Below, piece after piece: positions 1-8,690 of a stretch of 20,882 bases of DNA (positions are counted from its first letter, which is position 1; every line of letters begins with the position of its first letter). The stretch is from Heterostelium multicystogenum. Taxonomy: Eukaryota > Evosea > Eumycetozoa > Acytosteliales > Acytosteliaceae. Location: contig RCNN01000265.1 in the NCBI GenBank assembly GCA_003667245.1, forward strand, positions 1 to 20,882. Reading direction: 5' to 3'. The notes below the pieces were generated by a model, which saw only the letters and a program-made list of their open reading frames with translations, did no database searches and was not told the DNA's origin. The position numbers were made by a program, and so were the translations under genes.

Positions 1-547
1 GTACCCGGATATCCAGCTGGAACTGAACAGCAACGACCTGATCATCGACCTGCTGGAACAGAGCACCCGACATCGGCGATTCGTATCGGTGCCCTGGCCG
101 ACTCGACGTGCACGCCCGCTCACTGGGTTGCAGCCCGCTGCATATCCTCGCCAGCCCGGCGTACCTTGAGCAACACGGCACGCCCAGCACCGTAAGCCGA
201 ACTGGCCGAACACACCTTGCTCGGTTTCACCAGACCGAAACCCTGAAACTGGCCGCTGCGCCATGTGCACGGGGGATCGCTGGCAGATCCAGCCGGGCGT
301 CGCCGCCTCCAGCGGTGAAACCTTGCGCCAGTTGGCGCTGGAAGGCAGGGCATCACCCTGTCTATCGGACTTCATGACCGGCCCAGGACATCAAAAGCGG
401 GCGCCTGATACCGGTGCTGGCAGAGTTCAACAGCGGCTATCGCCAGCCGATCAATGCGTGTACTACCGCAACTCGCAATTGGCCTTGTGCGCATCCAGTG
501 CTTCCTGGACTTTTATCCAGGGCAAGCTGTCCAGCTACGCCCGTTGA
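1..547 (+). pseudogene. LysR-type transcriptional regulator, 3' part only, frame-broken
   Basis: This is the effector-binding half of a LysR-type regulator; the N-terminal helix-turn-helix lies outside the window. Read across frames, the text gives typical LysR substrate-domain pieces: YPDIQLELNSND at the left edge, then LHILASPAYLEQHGTP, VAASSGETLRQLALEG, and a final QGKLSSYAR followed by a TGA at 545-547. Roughly ten one-base slips occur in under 550 bases, for example near 69 and 77, so no single frame carries the domain. No substitution to a stop codon is needed to explain the breaks, which favours sequence error over decay. It lies 102 bases upstream of the epimerase-family gene on the same strand. 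Such regulators often control a neighbouring oxidoreductase, but the inducer is not visible. Family assignment is firm; function is unknown. Confidence 0.8.
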
Positions 548-649
548 TTCGTGACCCCTGCGCAAGAGTGAATTGGGCAATGCGGACTTATTCGGAATGG
601 ATGGGGCCGCAATACTGAGTCCTCAATTACTACGCAGGGAGACACCTCC

Positions 650-1545
650 ATGAACGTATTCATTACCGGCGCTGCCGGTTTTATCGGCGGTTCCATCGCC
701 ACTGCCTGGTCAAGGCCGGCCATAACGTCACCGGCCCTGGTGCGCAGCACCGAACAGGCCGCGGAAATGACGGCACTGGGGTTCACGCCGGTGATCGGTA
801 CGCTGGATGACAGCGCGCTGTTGACCGAGCAGGCGAAGAAAGCTGACGCGGTGATCAAACGCCGCCAGCAGCGACCATCGCGGCGCCGTGGAAACCTTGC
901 TGGCCGCGCTGCGCGGCTCCAACAAAACTTCCTGCACACAGCGGTTCGAGCATCGTTGGCGATGCGTCGGGCGGTAAGTCCAGCGATGTCATCTACTTTG
1001 AAGACAACCTGCCGGCGCCGACTGTCGACAAGGCTGCTCGCGGTGCCATCGACAACCTGATCCTGGCTGCCGCCAAAGATGGCGTGAACTCGGCAGTGAT
1101 CTGCAACACCCTGATCTACGGTCACAGCCTGGGCGTCAAGCGCGACAGCGTGCAGTTGCCACGCTTGCTTAAACAGGCACGCAAAAGCGGTGTGGTTCGT
1201 CATGTAGGTACCGGCCAGAACATCTGGTCCAACGTGCACATTGAAGACGTGGTTGCGTTGTACGTGCTGGCGCTGGAAAAGAATGTGCCGGGCACTTTCT
1301 ACTTTGTTGGAGAGTGGCGAAGCGGCGTTTGTCGACATGACCACCGCGATTGCCGAAGCGCTGAAGCTGGGTAAACCACAGGATTGGCCATTGGCGGATG
1401 CCGAGGCCCGAGTGGGGTTAATGAAATGGCCAACTATGGCCTGGGCTCCAACAGCCGGGTGCGCGGCAAGCATGCTCGGGAATTGCTGGGATGGGCGCCG
1501 AAGCGGACTTCTGTAGTTGAGTGGATTCGCAACGAGATGGTTTGA
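650..1545 (+). pseudogene. NAD(P)-dependent epimerase/dehydratase-family protein (extended SDR-like), frame-broken
   Basis: The protein opens with MNVFITGAAGFIGG, the classic glycine-rich Rossmann nucleotide-binding motif of the NAD-dependent epimerase/dehydratase family. Further segments fit: LVRSTEQAAEMTALGF, a DLxD-like GTLDDSALL, FLHTAGSS-type text split over frames, NTLIYGHSLGVKRDS (near the family's YxxxK/YG region), and NVHIEDVVALYVLALE, the conserved DVxxA segment. The end reads as a VEWIRNEMV tail with TGA at 1543-1545, giving about 298 residues, normal for atypical SDRs. The start is supported by a CAGGGAG ribosome binding site at 635-641. At least five frame changes are needed, near 705, 860, 940, 1310 and 1420. 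The substrate cannot be told from sequence; it could be a nucleoside-diphosphate-sugar enzyme or a general NAD(P)H reductase. Confidence 0.82.
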
Positions 1546-1568
1546 TGTTCGCTTGAGACCGAGGCTAG

Positions 1569-1658
1569 CCCTTTCGCGAGCAAGCCCGCTCCCACATTTG
1601 ACCGAGTTCCAACTTTGGAATGCGGTCAAATGTGGGAGCGGGCTTGCTCGCGAAAGGG
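1569..1658. repeat. REP inverted pair (REPIN), 35-bp perfect palindromic arms
   Basis: Arms at 1569-1603 and 1624-1658 are perfect reverse complements, 35 bases each, around a 20-base centre that itself holds a TTCCAA/TTGGAA mini-hairpin. The core GTGGGAGCGGGCTTGCTCGC is the well-known REP sequence of P. fluorescens-group genomes, normally mobilised in trans by RAYT transposases. It sits in the gap between the epimerase-family gene and the SulP gene and may fold in the readthrough transcript. Confidence 0.9.
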
Positions 1659-1752
1659 GCGACTCGGTCCAACGGTCTTACCCAACACTAGCCCACCCCG
1701 CCCAATTCCGTACCATCCCCAGCCTTATCCCCCGCAACTCCCCGGTACTTCA

Positions 1753-3201
1753 ATGAACCTCACCCGTCTGCGCGCCGACGCCCTGGCCGGACTCACCACG
1801 TCTTTTGCCTTGCTGCCCGAATGCATCGCCTTTGCCCTGGTGGCTCATCTCAACCCGCTGATGGGCCTCTACGGCGCATTCATCATCTGCACCCTCACCG
1901 CGCTGTTCGGCGGCCGGCCCGGCATGGTCTCCGGGGCCGCCGGCTCGATGGCGGTGGTGATCGTCGCGCTGGTGGTGCAGCACGGCGTGCAGTATCTGTT
2001 GGCCACGGTATTACTGGGCGGGTTGATCATGGTCGCCTTCGGCCTGTTGCGCCTGGGCAAGCTGGTGCGCATGGTGCCGCACCCGGTGATGCTCGGGTTC
2101 GTCAACGGCCTGGCGATCATCATTGCCCTGGCGCAGTTGGAGCATTTCAAGAGCGGTGACACCTGGCTCAGCGGCACGCCGCTGTACGTAATGACCGGGC
2201 TGGTCGCGGCAACCATGGCCACCGTCTACCTGCTGCCGCGCCTGACCCGCGCCGTAACCGCCAGCCCTGGTGGCGATCCTCGGCGTAGGCCTGGCGGTGT
2301 ACCTGCTCGGCCTGCCGACCCGCACCCTGGGCGACATGGCCCACATCGCCGGCGGCCTGCCGACCTTCGCGCTGCCACAGATTCCCTGGACCCTCGAAAC
2401 CCTTCACATCATCGCGCCCTACGCGATTCCTGATGGCCATGGTCGGCCTGCTGGAAACCCTGCTGACCCTCAACCTCACCGACGAAATCACCGAAACCCG
2501 CGGCTACCCGGACCGCGAAAGCGTGGCCTTGGGTGCCGCCAACATGGTCTCGGGCCTGTTCGGCGGCATGGGCGGCTGCGCGATGATCGGACAAACCGTG
2601 ATCAACCTCAGCTCCGGCGGGCGCGGGCGCTTCTCCGGGGTATTTGCCGGGGTGATGATCCTGTTGTTCATTCTGTTTCTGTCACCGCTGATCGAGCGCA
2701 TTCCGCTGGCGGCGCTGGTGGGGGTGATGTTTGTGGTGTCCCAGCAGACCTTTGCCTGGGCGTCCCTGCGGGTGATCAACAAGGTACCGCTCAACGACGT
2801 GCTGGTGATCATGGCGGTGACGGTGATTACCGTGTTCACCGACCTGGCGACGGCGGTGCTGTGCGGGATTGTGATTGCGGGCGCTGAACTTCGCCTGGCA
2901 GCAGGCGCGCGAGCTGTACGCGGATGAGCACATGGAAGCGGACGGCAGCAAACTCTATCGGGTGCACGGCACGCTGTTTTTTGCCTCGACCACGCCGTTT
3001 TTGAATCGCTTCGATCCGGCCAACGACCCGGCCCAGGTGACGCTGGATTGCCGTCACTTGAGCTTCGTCGACTATTCGGCGATTGCTGCGTTGATGACCT
3101 TGCGCGAGCGCTACACCAAGGCCGGCAAGCATTTGCGGGTACTGCACCTGTCCGAGCGCTGCCGCAAACTGCTCAAGCGGGCCCGGGTGCAGCACGACTG
3201 A
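1753..3201 (+). pseudogene. SulP-family inorganic anion transporter with STAS domain, frame-broken
   Basis: An integral inner-membrane transporter of the SulP (SLC26-like) family, which moves sulfate, bicarbonate or other anions. The start [22 protein letters not shown] matches the family's opening, where the DxxAGLT segment precedes TM1. Many hydrophobic segments follow, with the conserved [21 protein letters not shown] stretch (2071-2136) and GGMGGCAMIGQTVINLSSGG (2563-2622). After the membrane region a cytoplasmic STAS domain reads TLDCRHLSFVDYSAIAAL (3040-3093), ending at TGA 3199-3201. Total length is about 480 residues, at the short end for the family. Breaks occur near 2265, 2425 and 2880; the segments between them are long and open. 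No strong Shine-Dalgarno precedes the ATG. The substrate is not decidable; a bicarbonate/sulfate role is only family knowledge. Confidence 0.88.
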
Positions 3202-3217
3202 CCGTTGTTGAAGTGCG

Positions 3218-3337
3218 ATGATCGTTCCCACGCTCTGCGTGGGAACGCCGCTTTGGACGCTCCGCGTCCGCTCTTAAATATCGTGAACGCGGAGCGTTCA
3301 CAGGATGCATTCCCACGCAGAGCGTGGGAACGATCAT
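3218..3337. repeat. Compound inverted repeat of the Pseudomonas CGTTCCCACGC type
   Basis: Outer arms at 3218-3244 and 3311-3337 are perfect 27-base reverse complements containing CGTTCCCACGCTCTGCGTGG. Between them lie two smaller hairpins, GGACGCTCCGCGTCC at 3255-3269 and GTGAACGCGGAGCGTTCAC at 3283-3301, so the element can fold as a branched structure. This repeat type is common between genes in fluorescent pseudomonads. It lies between the convergent SulP and LprI-like genes, where it may help end both transcripts, and its right arm overlaps the 3' end of the LprI-like gene. Confidence 0.85.
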
Positions 3338-3731
3338 ATGGTCCGACCAGGTTTTCCCAATTCCTGGGCGCGGGTCTGGGTCATGTCCAGCACGCAGCCG
3401 GAGCCGTTGACCTGATTCAATGGTGCCGCCGGTGGCCGAGCCGATGAAGCCGCAATTGGCATCGCGAAACTTGAGCCACTGGCGCTGGACGTCCTGCAAC
3501 TGCTGCTTGCGGTTGCCTTCCATCGCCGTCATCGCGTTTTTGTAGGCGGTATTCAGGCGCGCGTCCTGCACTTGGTTTCCTTGGCGTTGCAATCGACCAT
3601 GTCGGCGGTGGTGTTGGCGCCGTCCATGCATTTTTTTCAGGGCCGGGTTCTCGTCGGCCGAAGCCGTGCCCGCACAAGGCCAGCAACAGTGCGCCGGCGG
3701 CGAAAGGAACAAGCAGGGGGTTACGATTCAT
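3334..3731 (-). pseudogene. Small secreted LprI/DUF1311-like protein, frame-broken
   Basis: The start MNRNPLLVPFAAGALLLALCG is a signal peptide, preceded by AGGAAAACC as a plausible ribosome binding site. The mature part is readable over two frames: a Cys-containing N-terminal segment, then VQDARLNTAYKNAMTAMEGN and QRQWLKFRDANCGF (conserved in DUF1311/LprI-like lysozyme-inhibitor proteins, with the RxWxxFRDxxC pattern), then a second Cys region and TQTRAQEL. Breaks lie near 3650, 3600, 3420 and 3355. The 3' end is uncertain: in one frame it stops at 3334-3336, in another the tail runs on through the inverted repeat. The family is periplasmic, and some members inhibit lysozyme; that function here is inference. 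It is convergent with the SulP gene. Confidence 0.72.
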
Positions 3732-3885
3732 TCTGGGTTTTCCTGGTCATGAGTCGGTGTGCAGTCTAAGACTCGGCCTGCGCAGTTGAGTTTCCAGCCC
3801 CGGCGATCTTCATGTAAGAACGCCCCCCGAATTTTCATCCACTGACCCTGGGCATATCCCTGCGCGACAGGGCTTGTCTGTGGGC

Positions 3886-3911
3886 GAAAATTACTTTCAT
3901 AAAAATTGAAA
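3886..3911. promoter_or_regulatory. Candidate operator for the RpiR-type regulator upstream of the permease gene
   Basis: An AT-rich island in a GC-rich genome contains two overlapping palindromes, GAAA-N5-TTTC at 3886-3898 and TTTCA-N7-TGAAA at 3895-3911. It lies 68 bases before the GntP-family start. RpiR/MurR-type regulators usually bind palindromes upstream of the operon they belong to, and the regulator is the second gene here. A TTGAAA at 3906-3911 could serve as a -35 element, but the -10 candidate is weak. Assignment is positional inference. Confidence 0.4.
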
Positions 3912-3978
3912 ATGCACCTCGGTAATGATTTATGACTTTCACAACCCTATTCGACGTGACCTTTCCGAGGAGTACCGC

Positions 3979-5338
3979 ATGGCCGCATCACCGGGGTATT
4001 GGCTGTTGATCTACGCCGCCATCGCCATCATTGCATTGATCGTATTGATCGCGCGTTACCGGCTCAACCCTTTTATCGTCATCACCCTGGTGTCTATCGG
4101 CCTGGCGCTGTTGGCCGGAATGCCGGCGGACACGATCATGGGCTCCTACGAGGCGGGCGTCGGCAAGACGCTGGGGCATATTGCGCTGGTGGTCGCGCTG
4201 GGGCACCATGCTCGGCAAGATGATGGCCGAGTCCGGTGGCGCCGAGCAGGTGGCGCGCACGCTGATCAACCGGTTTCGGCGAGCGTAACGCGCACTGGGC
4301 AATGGTGTGTATCGCGTTCCTGGGTGGGGCTGCCGCTGTTTTTCGAGGTCGGTTTTGTGTTGCTGGTGCCGATCGCGTTTACCGTGGCGCGGCGGGTGGG
4401 GCGTGTCGATCCTGATGGTCGCCTGCCGATGGTGGCCGGCTTGTCGGTGGTGCATGCGCTGGTGCCGGCCGCATCCGGCGGCGATGATGGCGGTGCTGGC
4501 CTATAACGCCTCGGTCGGCAGACGGTGCTGTATGCAATTTTGATCGGCATACCCACCGCGATCATTTGCCGGCCCGCTGTTACGCAAATTTATCGTGCCG
4601 CACATTCACACTGCCAGCGAAAACCCGCTGGAACGCCAGTTCATCGACGCGCGCGCCCGCGCACCCGCCTGCCGAGTTTCGCCCTGACCATGGGCACCAT
4701 CCTGTTACCGGTGGTGCTGATGATGATCGGCGGCTGGGCCAACCTGATTTCCACACCGGGGCACCGCCTTTAACCAGTTTCCTGTTGTTTATCGGTAACT
4801 CGGTGATTGCGCTGCTGGTGGCGACCTGGTGAGCTTCTGGACCCTCGGCCTGGCCCAGGGTTTTCAACCGCGAATCGATCCTCAAGTTCACCAACGAATG
4901 CCTGGCACCAACGGCCAGCATCACCTTGCTGGTGGGCGCGGGCGTGGTTTGAACCGGATTCTGGTGGACGCCGGGGTCACCAATGAAAATCCTCGGCCTG
5001 GCCACACGCCTTCAACCTGTCGCCTTTGGTGATGGGCTGGCTGTTCGCCGCGCTGATGCGCATCGCCACCGGCTCGGCCACCGTGGCCATGACCACGGCC
5101 TCAGGCGTGGTTGCACCCGGTTGCGATGGGCCTGGGTTATCCACACCCGGAATTGCTGGTGCTGGCCACCGGCGCGGGTTCGGTAATCTTTTCCCACGTA
5201 AACGACGGCGGCTTCTGGCTGATCAAGGAATACTTCAATATGACGGTGATCCAGACCTTCAAGACCTGGACCGTGCTGGAGACCCTGATTTCGGTGGTCG
5301 CCTTCGGTCTGACTTATGGTTTGTCCTGCATCTTGTAA
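3979..5338 (+). pseudogene. GntP-family permease (gluconate:H+ symporter-like), frame-broken
   Basis: A roughly 452-residue inner-membrane transporter of the GntP/gluconate symporter family. The start at 3979 has CGAGGAG six bases upstream; the open start MAASPGYWLLIYAAIAIIAL leads into the first membrane helix. Family hallmarks are visible: RLNPFIVITLVSIGLALLAG, GLPLFFEVGFVLLVPIAF (4327-4380), and near the end GATGAGSVIFSHVNDGGFWL-type text (5162-5221) followed by an intact tail to TAA at 5336-5338. About a dozen slips interrupt the middle, including near 4205, 4275, 4470, 4525, 4765, 4830 and 5115. It opens an operon with an RpiR regulator and D-aminoacylase. Its substrate is therefore more likely an N-acyl-amino acid or related acid than gluconate itself, which is inference from context. 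Confidence 0.88.
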
Positions 5339-5353
5339 CCCGGAGCCGAACCG

Positions 5354-6216
5354 ATGGACATCCTCTACCAGATCCGCGCCCGCCAGGATTCCTTCAGCGC
5401 CGGCGAAGGGCGTATCGCCAAGCTGATGCTTGATGATGTCGGCTTTGCAGCGTCCGCCAGCCTGGAAGAATTGTCCCAACGGGCCGAGGTCAGCACCGCA
5501 CCTTGTCGCGTTTTGCCCGCAGCGGTCGGCTGCCGCGACCTGCGTGACCTGCGCCTGCAACTGGCCCAGGCCAGCGGCGTCGGCAGCCGGTTTCTCGACC
5601 CGGCGGGCCTGCCGGAGCAGTCGGCGTTCCACCGGCAGATTCTCAGCGATATCGAGGCGACGTTGCGCCGGCACCTGTCCGGTTTCAACCAGCGCAGTTT
5701 TGTCGACGCCGTGAGCCTGCTGGGCAAAGCGCGGATGATCCACGCGTTCGGCATGGGCGGGCCGTCGAGCCTGTGCAGCGACGAGTTGCAAGTGCGCCTG
5801 GTGCGCCTGGGCTACGCGATCAACGCCTGCCACGACCCGGTGATGATGCGCGTGACCGCCGCCACCCTGGGCCCGGAGCATGCGCTGATCGTCTGCTCGC
5901 TGACCGGCAATCACCCCGGAAGTGCTGGGCGTGGTGGCGCTGGCACGCAACTACGGCGCAAAAATCATCGCCATCACCCTGCCGGAACTCCCCGCTGGCG
6001 CAGTTAGCCGACGTGCTGCTGCCGCTGCAACCGGCCGAAACCAGTTTTATCTACAAGCCAACGGCGGCGCGCTACGGAATGCTGTTGGCCATCGATGTGC
6101 TCGCTACCGAGCTGGCCTTGGCCATGCCGGACGACAACCAGGAACGCCTGCGACGGATCAAGCTGGCCCTGGACGATTATCGCGGTGGCCCTGACAGCCT
6201 GCCGCTTGGAGATTGA
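5354..6216 (+). pseudogene. RpiR/MurR-family transcriptional regulator (HTH + SIS), frame-broken
   Basis: About 287 residues. The N-terminus MDILYQIRARQDSFSAGEGRIAKLML followed by SLEELSQRAEVSTA is the HTH_6 DNA-binding domain of the RpiR family (roughly residues 1-77). A SIS sugar-isomerase-type domain follows, with HAFGMGGPSSLCSDELQVRL (about residues 130-150) and ALIVCSLTGN, the phosphosugar-loop region. The C-terminus is open to TGA 6214-6216. Slips occur near 5500-5520 (two that compensate), 5915 and 5992. It starts 15 bases after the permease stop, and its stop is one base before the D-aminoacylase ATG, so the three are co-transcribed. RpiR proteins normally sense a pathway intermediate through the SIS domain. 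Here the ligand may be a substrate or product of the deacylase, but this is not visible. Confidence 0.88.
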
Positions 6217-6217
6217 G

Positions 6218-7682
6218 ATGAAGTACCACACGCTGATCCGCCAGGCGCTGATCATTGATGGCAAGCAACACCCCGGCTATGTCGCCGATGTGGCAGTGCA
6301 CGAGGGGCGTATCGAGAAGATCGGCGACCTGTCCCGGGACAGCGCCGAGCATGAAATCGACGCTGCCGGGCGCGTATTGGCGCCGGGGTTTATCGACGTG
6401 CACACCCACGACGACACGGTGGTGATCCGTCACCCGCAGATGCTGCCAGCTGAGCCAGGGCGTGACCACGGTGATTGTCGGCAACTGCGGCATCAGCGCC
6501 TCGCCCGTGAGCTTGCAGGCTGATCCGCCGGACCCGATGAACCTGCTGGGCACCGCTGAGGCCTTTGCCTACCACGGTTCAGCGATTACCGCGCGGCGGT
6601 GGAAAACGCCCACCCGGCCGTCAATGTGGCGGCGCTGAATCGGCCACACCGCGCTGCGCAGCAACCATATGGACGACCTGCCACCGTACCGCCACGCCGG
6701 GTGAAAATCACCGCGATGCGCGTGCAGTTGCAGGAGAGTCTGGCGGACGGTGCCCTGGGTTTATCCACCGGGCTTGCATACGCCAGCGCCTTCAACGCCG
6801 AGACCGATGAAGTGCTGCAGTTGAGTGAAGAACTGACGGCGTATGGCGCGGTGTACACCACCCATTTGCGCAGCGAATTCGAACCCGGTGCTGGAGGCGA
6901 TGGACGAGGCTTTTCTGATCGGCCGGCATGCCAAGGCGCCGGTGATCATTTCCCACCTCAAGTGCGCGGGCGCCGGTAACTGGGGGCGCAGTCCGCAGTT
7001 GTTGGCCTCGCTGGAACACGCGGCGAAGACCCATCCGGTGGGCTGCGATTGCTACCCGTATGCGGCCAGCTCTTCGACCCTGGACCTCAAGCAAGTCACC
7101 GATGCCTTTCGCATCACCATCACCTGGTTCTGCGCCGCATCCGGAAATGGGCGGGCGGGATCTGCAGGATATCGCCGCCGAGTGGGCGGTGCCGCTGATG
7201 GACGCCGCCGCCGCCTGCAACCCGCCGGGGCGGTGTATTACGGGATGGACGAGACCGACGTGCAGCGCATCCTGGCGCATCCGCTGTCGATGATTGGCTC
7301 GGATGGTTTGCCGGAAGATCCGTTTCCTCATCCACGTCTGTGGGGCGCGTTTTCCCGGGTACTGGGGCATTTCAGCCGGGACCTTGGCTTGTTCCCGCTG
7401 CACACCGCCGTGCACAAGATGACTGGCTTGTCGGCAGCGCGCTTTGGCTTGGCCGAGCGCGGTGAAATCCGTGAAGGACACTGGGCCGATCTGGTGCTGT
7501 TTGATCCGTTGCGGGTGCGGGATGTGGCGGACTTCAAGGAGCCGCAGCGCGCGGCGGAAGGGATTGACGGTGTGTGGGTCAACGGCGTGCTCAGCTACAG
7601 CGACGGGCAGGCCAACGGGCAGCGTCCCGGACGATTCCTGGCGCGCAGCGGGGATTTGCGTAAGGGGTTTGCGGCCGTATAG
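6218..7682 (+). pseudogene. D-aminoacylase (N-acyl-D-amino-acid deacylase), frame-broken
   Basis: A zinc-dependent amidohydrolase of about 488 residues, the family's usual size, that hydrolyses N-acyl-D-amino acids to a D-amino acid and a carboxylate. Visible hallmarks in order: IIDGKQHPGYVADVAVHEGRI (N-terminal beta-sandwich), GFIDVHTHDD with the metal-binding HTH at 6401-6409, GNCGIS at 6480-6497 with the cysteine that serves as a metal ligand in this family, GLSTGLAYAS at 6760-6787, SHLKCAG at 6951-6971, and MIGSDGLP at 7290-7313 with the catalytic aspartate. The C-terminal segment GEIREGHWADLVLFDP is intact to TAG 7680-7682. Slips lie near 6445, 6575, 6640, 6700, 6885, 7130 and 7230. It overlaps the regulator's end almost directly. 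All catalytic residues I looked for are present, so the enzyme is probably active in the organism. Confidence 0.9.
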
Positions 7683-7711
7683 TGGCCGCTCTCAAACACG
7701 GAGCAATCGCC

Positions 7712-8079
7712 ATGCACTTAGGAAAAGTCACCCCCATCTTGCGCAGTTTCGACGAGGCCAAAACGTTGGAGTTCTACGTCGACTTCCTGGGTTCAAGGTC
7801 GATTGGCAGCACCGGTTTGAAGACAACTTTCCGCTGTACCTGCAGGTGTCGCTGGGGGACTGCGTGCTGCACTTGTCCGAGCACCATGGCGATTGCACGC
7901 CGGGTGCGGCGGTGCGGATTCAGGCTCAAGGGTTGGAAGCGTACCAGCAACAATTGCTGGCCAGGAATTACCGCAACGCCAAGCCCGGTATTGAAGACAC
8001 GCCGTGGGGCAGCCGCGAGATGAGCATCAGCGACCCGTCTGGGAACCGGTTGGTGTTTGTTGAAGAAGTCAGCAGCTGA
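7712..8079 (+). pseudogene. Glyoxalase-superfamily (VOC fold, bleomycin-resistance-like) protein, one break
   Basis: A single VOC-fold domain of about 122 residues. The start MHLGKVTPILRSFDEAKTLE FYVDFLG is the usual beta-alpha opening of the group, and VLHLSEHHGDCTPGAAVRI followed by WGSREMSISDPSGNRLVFVE is its C-terminal half. Only one slip is needed, near 7795, where a base is missing after the FYVDFLG codons. GGAGC at 7701-7705 is the ribosome binding site. It begins 29 bases after the D-aminoacylase and ends 21 bases before a strong terminator, so it is the last gene of that operon. Its role is unknown. VOC proteins include resistance proteins and metal-dependent enzymes, and nothing here decides between them. 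Confidence 0.85.
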
Positions 8080-8100
8080 GGCTGCGCGCATAAATCGCAG

Positions 8101-8139
8101 GCAATAAAAAACCGCCTTAGTAGGGCGGTTTTTTATTGC
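8101..8139. terminator. Bidirectional intrinsic terminator after the D-aminoacylase operon
   Basis: A perfect 16-bp stem (arms 8101-8116 and 8124-8139) with a 7-base loop. The arms contain an A-tract before and a T-tract after the GC core CCGCC/GGCGG, so it can work on both strands. It ends the + strand operon and would also stop anything arriving on the - strand from the chemoreceptor side. Confidence 0.92.
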
Positions 8140-8164
8140 AATCCCAGTTCGCGGCTGGGGTTGC

Positions 8165-8187
8165 GCCTCACGGAAGCATTGACCTGC
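8165..8187. repeat. Direct repeat, copy 1
   Basis: Shares the core GGAAGCATTGACCTGC and the preceding GCCTCAC with the copy at 8490-8513; the only difference is one extra T in the second copy. The two copies start 325 bases apart in the same orientation. Neither lies in a recognisable gene. Confidence 0.75.
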
Positions 8188-8489
8188 TGACCGGATACTA
8201 CTGTCGGTTCAGGCATCACGGCAAGGCCTGGTGACACTCGGTGTTTTCAGTTTCTTTGAGAATCTACGCTATTTAAGGACGACTGCAAAAACTGGCAATA
8301 AATTCTTGGAGCGTTACCGGTGGATTAGTTCTCCCAGGTCACACCTTTGAGCGGGATGTTGGTTAGTAATCGCCCCCGTTCTGTGTATGTCGTTTGTAGG
8401 TGGGCTGGGTACGCGCGCGAATTTATGGACCGAACGCCACGGGCTAGTAATCCGTGCCGGATTCATGCGGGAGGACCCAAAGCCCGGCC

Positions 8490-8513
8490 GCCTCACTGGA
8501 AGCATTGACCTGC
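8490..8513. repeat. Direct repeat, copy 2
   Basis: Second copy of the 8165-8187 repeat, longer by one T. It lies 65 bases upstream of the small ORF start at 8578. The element could be a duplicated regulatory site or the footprint of an insertion of the intervening roughly 300 bases. Confidence 0.75.
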
Positions 8514-8577
8514 GTCCGAAGGCTCACGTGTTCCGGTAAGTGCGCTGGAGGTAGGCCCAACTGATGGAGGGCCGAGT

Positions 8578-8676
8578 ATGTCCAAGTTTGCACGACGTAC
8601 GTGGGACCTCGTAGTGAACTCCCTGCGTGTTTATCACGTGTGGAAATTCCTGCGGGACAGCTTTGATGACCGTTAA
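8578..8676 (+). CDS. Small ORF, 32 residues, unrecognised; possible dual-function sRNA peptide
   Basis: I do not recognise the product. The peptide begins MSKFARRTW, carries LVVNSLRVYHVWKFLR in the middle and ends DSFDDR. It is basic at the front, acidic at the end, and its core can form an amphipathic helix with two tryptophans. Support for translation: GGAGGG at 8565-8570 is seven bases before the ATG, the ORF is clean, and its TAA is 14 bases before a strong terminator. It lies alone between two terminators and divergent from nothing, so it would have its own transcript. PhrS of P. aeruginosa is a known sRNA of this layout (short ORF followed directly by a terminator). Homology to it is only a hypothesis, and I see no ANR-type box upstream. 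Confidence 0.55.
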   Translation: MSKFARRTWDLVVNSLRVYHVWKFLRDSFDDR

Positions 8677-8690
8677 GGTCTGAGAAGTGG

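Larger units (their letters stand above)
8140..8577. other. Gene-free stretch with a 23-24 base direct repeat and small hairpins
   Basis: I see no convincing protein gene on either strand here. It holds the direct repeats at 8165-8187 and 8490-8513, a relatively AT-rich patch at 8240-8312, and a 5-bp hairpin (CACGG/CCGTG) at 8438-8456. The open frame on the - strand (8314-8505) has no family match I recognise and looks like chance. The stretch leads directly into the small ORF at 8578 and probably contains its promoter, although no good -35/-10 pair could be picked. Confidence 0.5.

Noticed and set aside
535..1629. A 364-codon open frame on the - strand across the epimerase-family gene
   Set aside because: It is antisense to recognisable Rossmann-fold coding sequence, has no family signature, and comes from the high GC content and the broken sense frame.
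1569..3337. The two inverted repeats as CRISPR or insertion-sequence ends
   Set aside because: There are no spaced identical repeats and no transposase; they match dispersed intergenic repeat families of Pseudomonas.
5012..5950. A 312-codon - strand frame
   Set aside because: It is antisense to the permease end and the RpiR regulator, both of which show family motifs on the + strand.
8370..8460. TAGTAATC strings resembling a 16S rRNA segment, and a hairpin resembling a tRNA anticodon arm
   Set aside because: The surrounding bases do not match rRNA, and no D-arm, T-arm or acceptor stem can be formed; the hairpin loop is nine bases.
8314..8505. A 63-codon - strand frame in the gene-free stretch
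   Set aside because: No ribosome binding site or recognisable motif, and it spans one of the direct repeats and a hairpin.
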